In this document: in pieces, positions 62,262-64,000 of the stretch | Numbering within the stretch: the stretch's first letter is position 1 | Layout of the letters: each line of letters starts with the position of its first letter | Assembly (NCBI GenBank): GCA_021768085.1 | Contig: JAETOJ010000006.1 | Location: 1 to 64,000, forward strand | From: Bacillota bacterium | GTDB lineage: Bacteria > Bacillota > Clostridia > Oscillospirales > Oscillospiraceae | Direction: 5' to 3' | Length of the DNA stretch: 64,000 bases | Notes under the pieces: generated by a model | Told to the model about the DNA's origin: nothing | What the model saw: only the letters and a program-made list of their open reading frames with translations | The model's database searches: none | Made by a program: the position numbers and the translations under genes

Positions 62262-63239
62262 TCAAAGCATGGTCACCGTGCCAGAGGACACGGTGTAGTC
62301 CCGGCCGTCGTCCCCCGCCGTCAGCAGGGCGAACTGGCCGTCCACCCCGGCGGCGGTGCCGGTTTTCAGGCCGTCCGCCGTCTCAAAGGACACCCGGCGG
62401 CCCAAGGTGAGGCAGTGGGTCCGATAGCGCTTCAGATAGTCCGCCCGTTTGTCCGGGAAGTCCTGCACCATCTGCTCCAGGGCGGTGAGCAGGCAGACGG
62501 CCAGCCGGTTGGGCTCCACGGGGAAGCCCTCCAGGGCCAGGGAGGTGGCGATGTCCCCCAGGCCCTGGGCCCGGAAGGTCTCGGCGGTCTGGCTCATGTT
62601 CACCCCCATGCCCGCCACCACGTAGTCCGGCTCGCCGCTCTCCCCCAGAAAGGACAGCTCGGTGAGGATGCCGCACAGCTTCCTGCCGTTGAGATAGAGG
62701 TCGTTGAGCCACTTGATCCGGACGGGGGCGCCGCTGGCCTGCTCCACCGCGTCCCGCGCCGCCACCCCCACCCAGCCCGTCAGGGTGAGCAGATCCTCCA
62801 GCCGGGTGAGCCGGGGCCGCAGCAGCACCGACAGGTACAGCCCCTCCCCCCGGGGGGACTGGAAGGCGCGGCCGTGGGTGCCTCGCCCGCCGGTCTGTTC
62901 CTGAGCGATGAGGACGGTTCCGGTGGGAGCTCCCGCCGCGGCCATGCCCTTCAGCCGGGTGTTGGTGGAGTCCACCACCGATTCCACCAGAACCCTGCCC
63001 GCGAACAGGCTGTCGGGTGGGAGTTGGGCGGAGATGTAGGCCGCCGACAGCGCCGGGGGCGGCCCCGCTAAAAGATATCCCTTCCGGGTGGAGGACTGGA
63101 TGGGCCAGCCCGCCTGCCGGAGGGCGTCGATCTCCTTCCACACCGCCGCCCGGGTGACCCCCAGCGTCCGGCTCATCTCCTCCCCCGAGAGGTAGCCCTT
63201 GGCCCCGGCCAGCAGCGCCGCCACCTGTTCCCTGTCCAT
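62262..63239 (-). CDS. birA: Biotin operon repressor / biotin-protein ligase BirA
   Basis: 325 aa. N-terminal winged HTH (about 1-60, MSRTLGVTRAAVWKEIDALR), catalytic domain with GGRGTHGR at 117-124 and KWLNDLYLNGRKLCGIL (about 174-190), and a C-terminal SH3-like domain. It makes biotinyl-AMP, biotinylates carboxylases and represses biotin genes. The HTH is intact, so it is probably bifunctional. Response regulator gene follows closely. Confidence 0.94.
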   Translation of the reverse strand: MDREQVAALLAGAKGYLSGEEMSRTLGVTRAAVWKEIDALRQAGWPIQSSTRKGYLLAGPPPALSAAYISAQLPPDSLFAGRVLVESVVDSTNTRLKGMAAAGAPTGTVLIAQEQTGGRGTHGRAFQSPRGEGLYLSVLLRPRLTRLEDLLTLTGWVGVAARDAVEQASGAPVRIKWLNDLYLNGRKLCGILTELSFLGESGEPDYVVAGMGVNMSQTAETFRAQGLGDIATSLALEGFPVEPNRLAVCLLTALEQMVQDFPDKRADYLKRYRTHCLTLGRRVSFETADGLKTGTAAGVDGQFALLTAGDDGRDYTVSSGTVTML

Positions 63240-63261
63240 GACAACTCCTCCTCATAAAAAT

Positions 63262-63289
63262 GGGCGGCCCCAACCCAGCGGGGCCGCCC
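63262..63289 (-). terminator. htrA terminator
   Basis: GGGCGGCCCC/GGGGCCGCCC around 8 nt, then ATTTTTATG on the minus strand, between htrA and birA. Confidence 0.8.
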
Positions 63290-63296
63290 CTGTCGT

Positions 63297-64000
63297 CTAT
63301 TGCTCGTCCAGCTTATCCACCAGGGGAAAGGAGATGGGGATCTCCACCCCGTTCCGCACCACAATACAGTGGAACTCCTCGTCCATGCCGGCGCGATAGA
63401 TGACCCGGCGCAGATCCGTTAGGGTGGATACCGGCTGGCCGTTGGCGGACACAATCAGATCTCCCGGGCGCAGACCCGCAGTCCGGGCGGGTACATCCCG
63501 CTCCACCTCTTTGACCTGGATGCCGGTTCGCCCGTCCACCGCCGACTCGAAGCAGGTGACGCCGATGGAGGGCCGCCAGCTCTTGCCGGTGGCCAGGATC
63601 CGGTTCACAAAGGGGAGAATGTCGGAGATGGGCAGGGCCAGACCGATGTTCTCCAGCACCGCCGCGTCCTCCAGATCCTCGTTGTCCTCCCGCATCAAGC
63701 CGGTGATCTTGGCGGAGGTGATGCCCACCACCTGGCCCCGCTGGTTCACCAGCGCCCCGCCGGAGTTCCCCGGGTTCAGGGCGGCGGAGGTCTGGATCAT
63801 GCCCAAGCCCCGGCTGTTCACCTCGTCCTCCCGCTCCAGGGCGGAGACGATGCCCTCGGTCATGGTGCCCGTCAGGTAGCCCAGGGGGTTGCCCACGGCG
63901 TACACCGGGTCGCCCACCGCCAGCTGATCGGAGTCCCCCAGCGCGGCGGGGGTGAGGCCCAGCCCCTCCCCGTCGAACTTCAGCACGGCCACATCGAACT
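63297..64000 (-). CDS. Trypsin-like S1C serine protease HtrA/DegP (N-terminus outside window)
   Basis: The last 234 or so codons. The catalytic Ser is in ALNPGNSGGALVN, preceded by a VGNPLG loop, and one PDZ domain follows (about the last 95 residues, GIQVKEVERDVPARTAGLRPGD). The reading frame stays open to the window end, so the catalytic His, Asp and any membrane anchor are outside. A surface or extracytoplasmic quality-control protease in the family. Confidence 0.92.
   Translation of the reverse strand, partial: FDVAVLKFDGEGLGLTPAALGDSDQLAVGDPVYAVGNPLGYLTGTMTEGIVSALEREDEVNSRGLGMIQTSAALNPGNSGGALVNQRGQVVGITSAKITGLMREDNEDLEDAAVLENIGLALPISDILPFVNRILATGKSWRPSIGVTCFESAVDGRTGIQVKEVERDVPARTAGLRPGDLIVSANGQPVSTLTDLRRVIYRAGMDEEFHCIVVRNGVEIPISFPLVDKLDEQ

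Overview
The window is high-GC Firmicutes DNA around a chromosome replication origin. Marker order, the spore genes (spoIID, yidC/spoIIIJ, jag), a Prp/L27 pair, Hfq, RemB, TTG starts and T-box control point to Clostridia, most likely Oscillospiraceae (Flavonifractor/Lawsonibacter-like). The family assignment is inference from gene content. No rRNA, tRNA or CRISPR array was seen.

Layout: a transposase tail opens the window. metN-metI and metQ follow on the minus strand; metQ has its own methionine T-box. Positions 4.2-9.1 kb carry miaA-hfq and a division cluster (HlyD-like, yggS, sepF, divIVA). Positions 9.3-17.1 kb hold gapA, a lipoprotein, a CLC transporter with a GNAT, obgE, two acetyltransferases and rplU-prp-rpmA. 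Positions 17.2-33.5 kb form a co-directional origin block: rpmH-rnpA-yidD-yidC-jag, an MBL hydrolase, hemZ, dnaA, oriC, dnaN, S4, recF, remB, a PH-domain gene, gyrB, gyrA and rnhA. A small low-GC island with a ribbon-helix-helix gene lies at 34.0-34.8 kb. Positions 34.8-48.8 kb are almost all minus strand: aspS, an ECF sigma/anti-sigma pair, hisS, an MGS-fold protein, a MinD-like ATPase, rsmG, mscL, serS, three membrane coiled-coil proteins, parB and parA, with parS sites. Positions 49.9-64 kb hold a second sigma/anti-sigma-like pair, tadA, YitT, AzlCD, a lipid kinase, an LtaS-like protein, a Vat-like acetyltransferase, SpoIID, citrate synthase, a DMT exporter, an orphan response regulator, BirA and an HtrA protease cut by the window end.

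Two non-coding systems stand out. (1) At 13.30-13.60 kb is a type I toxin-antitoxin locus of Fst/par architecture: a 31-aa membrane peptide, a convergent antisense RNA and direct repeats. At 9.09-9.28 kb is a toxin-less derivative, apparently made by deletion between those repeats. Its predicted RNA pairs over 37 nt with the intact toxin mRNA, from its first nucleotide through the Shine-Dalgarno. (2) A ~615-bp non-coding element occurs twice, at 27.13-27.74 and 49.19-49.81 kb. It has long hairpin-containing terminal inverted repeats and a conserved core of ~370 bp with a covarying helix. I do not recognise it as a known RNA or IS family.

How the parts work together: the DnaA/DnaN/RecF/gyrase block, the dnaA-dnaN intergenic DnaA boxes and the ParAB-parS system make this the origin and segregation domain. 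Most other genes are housekeeping.
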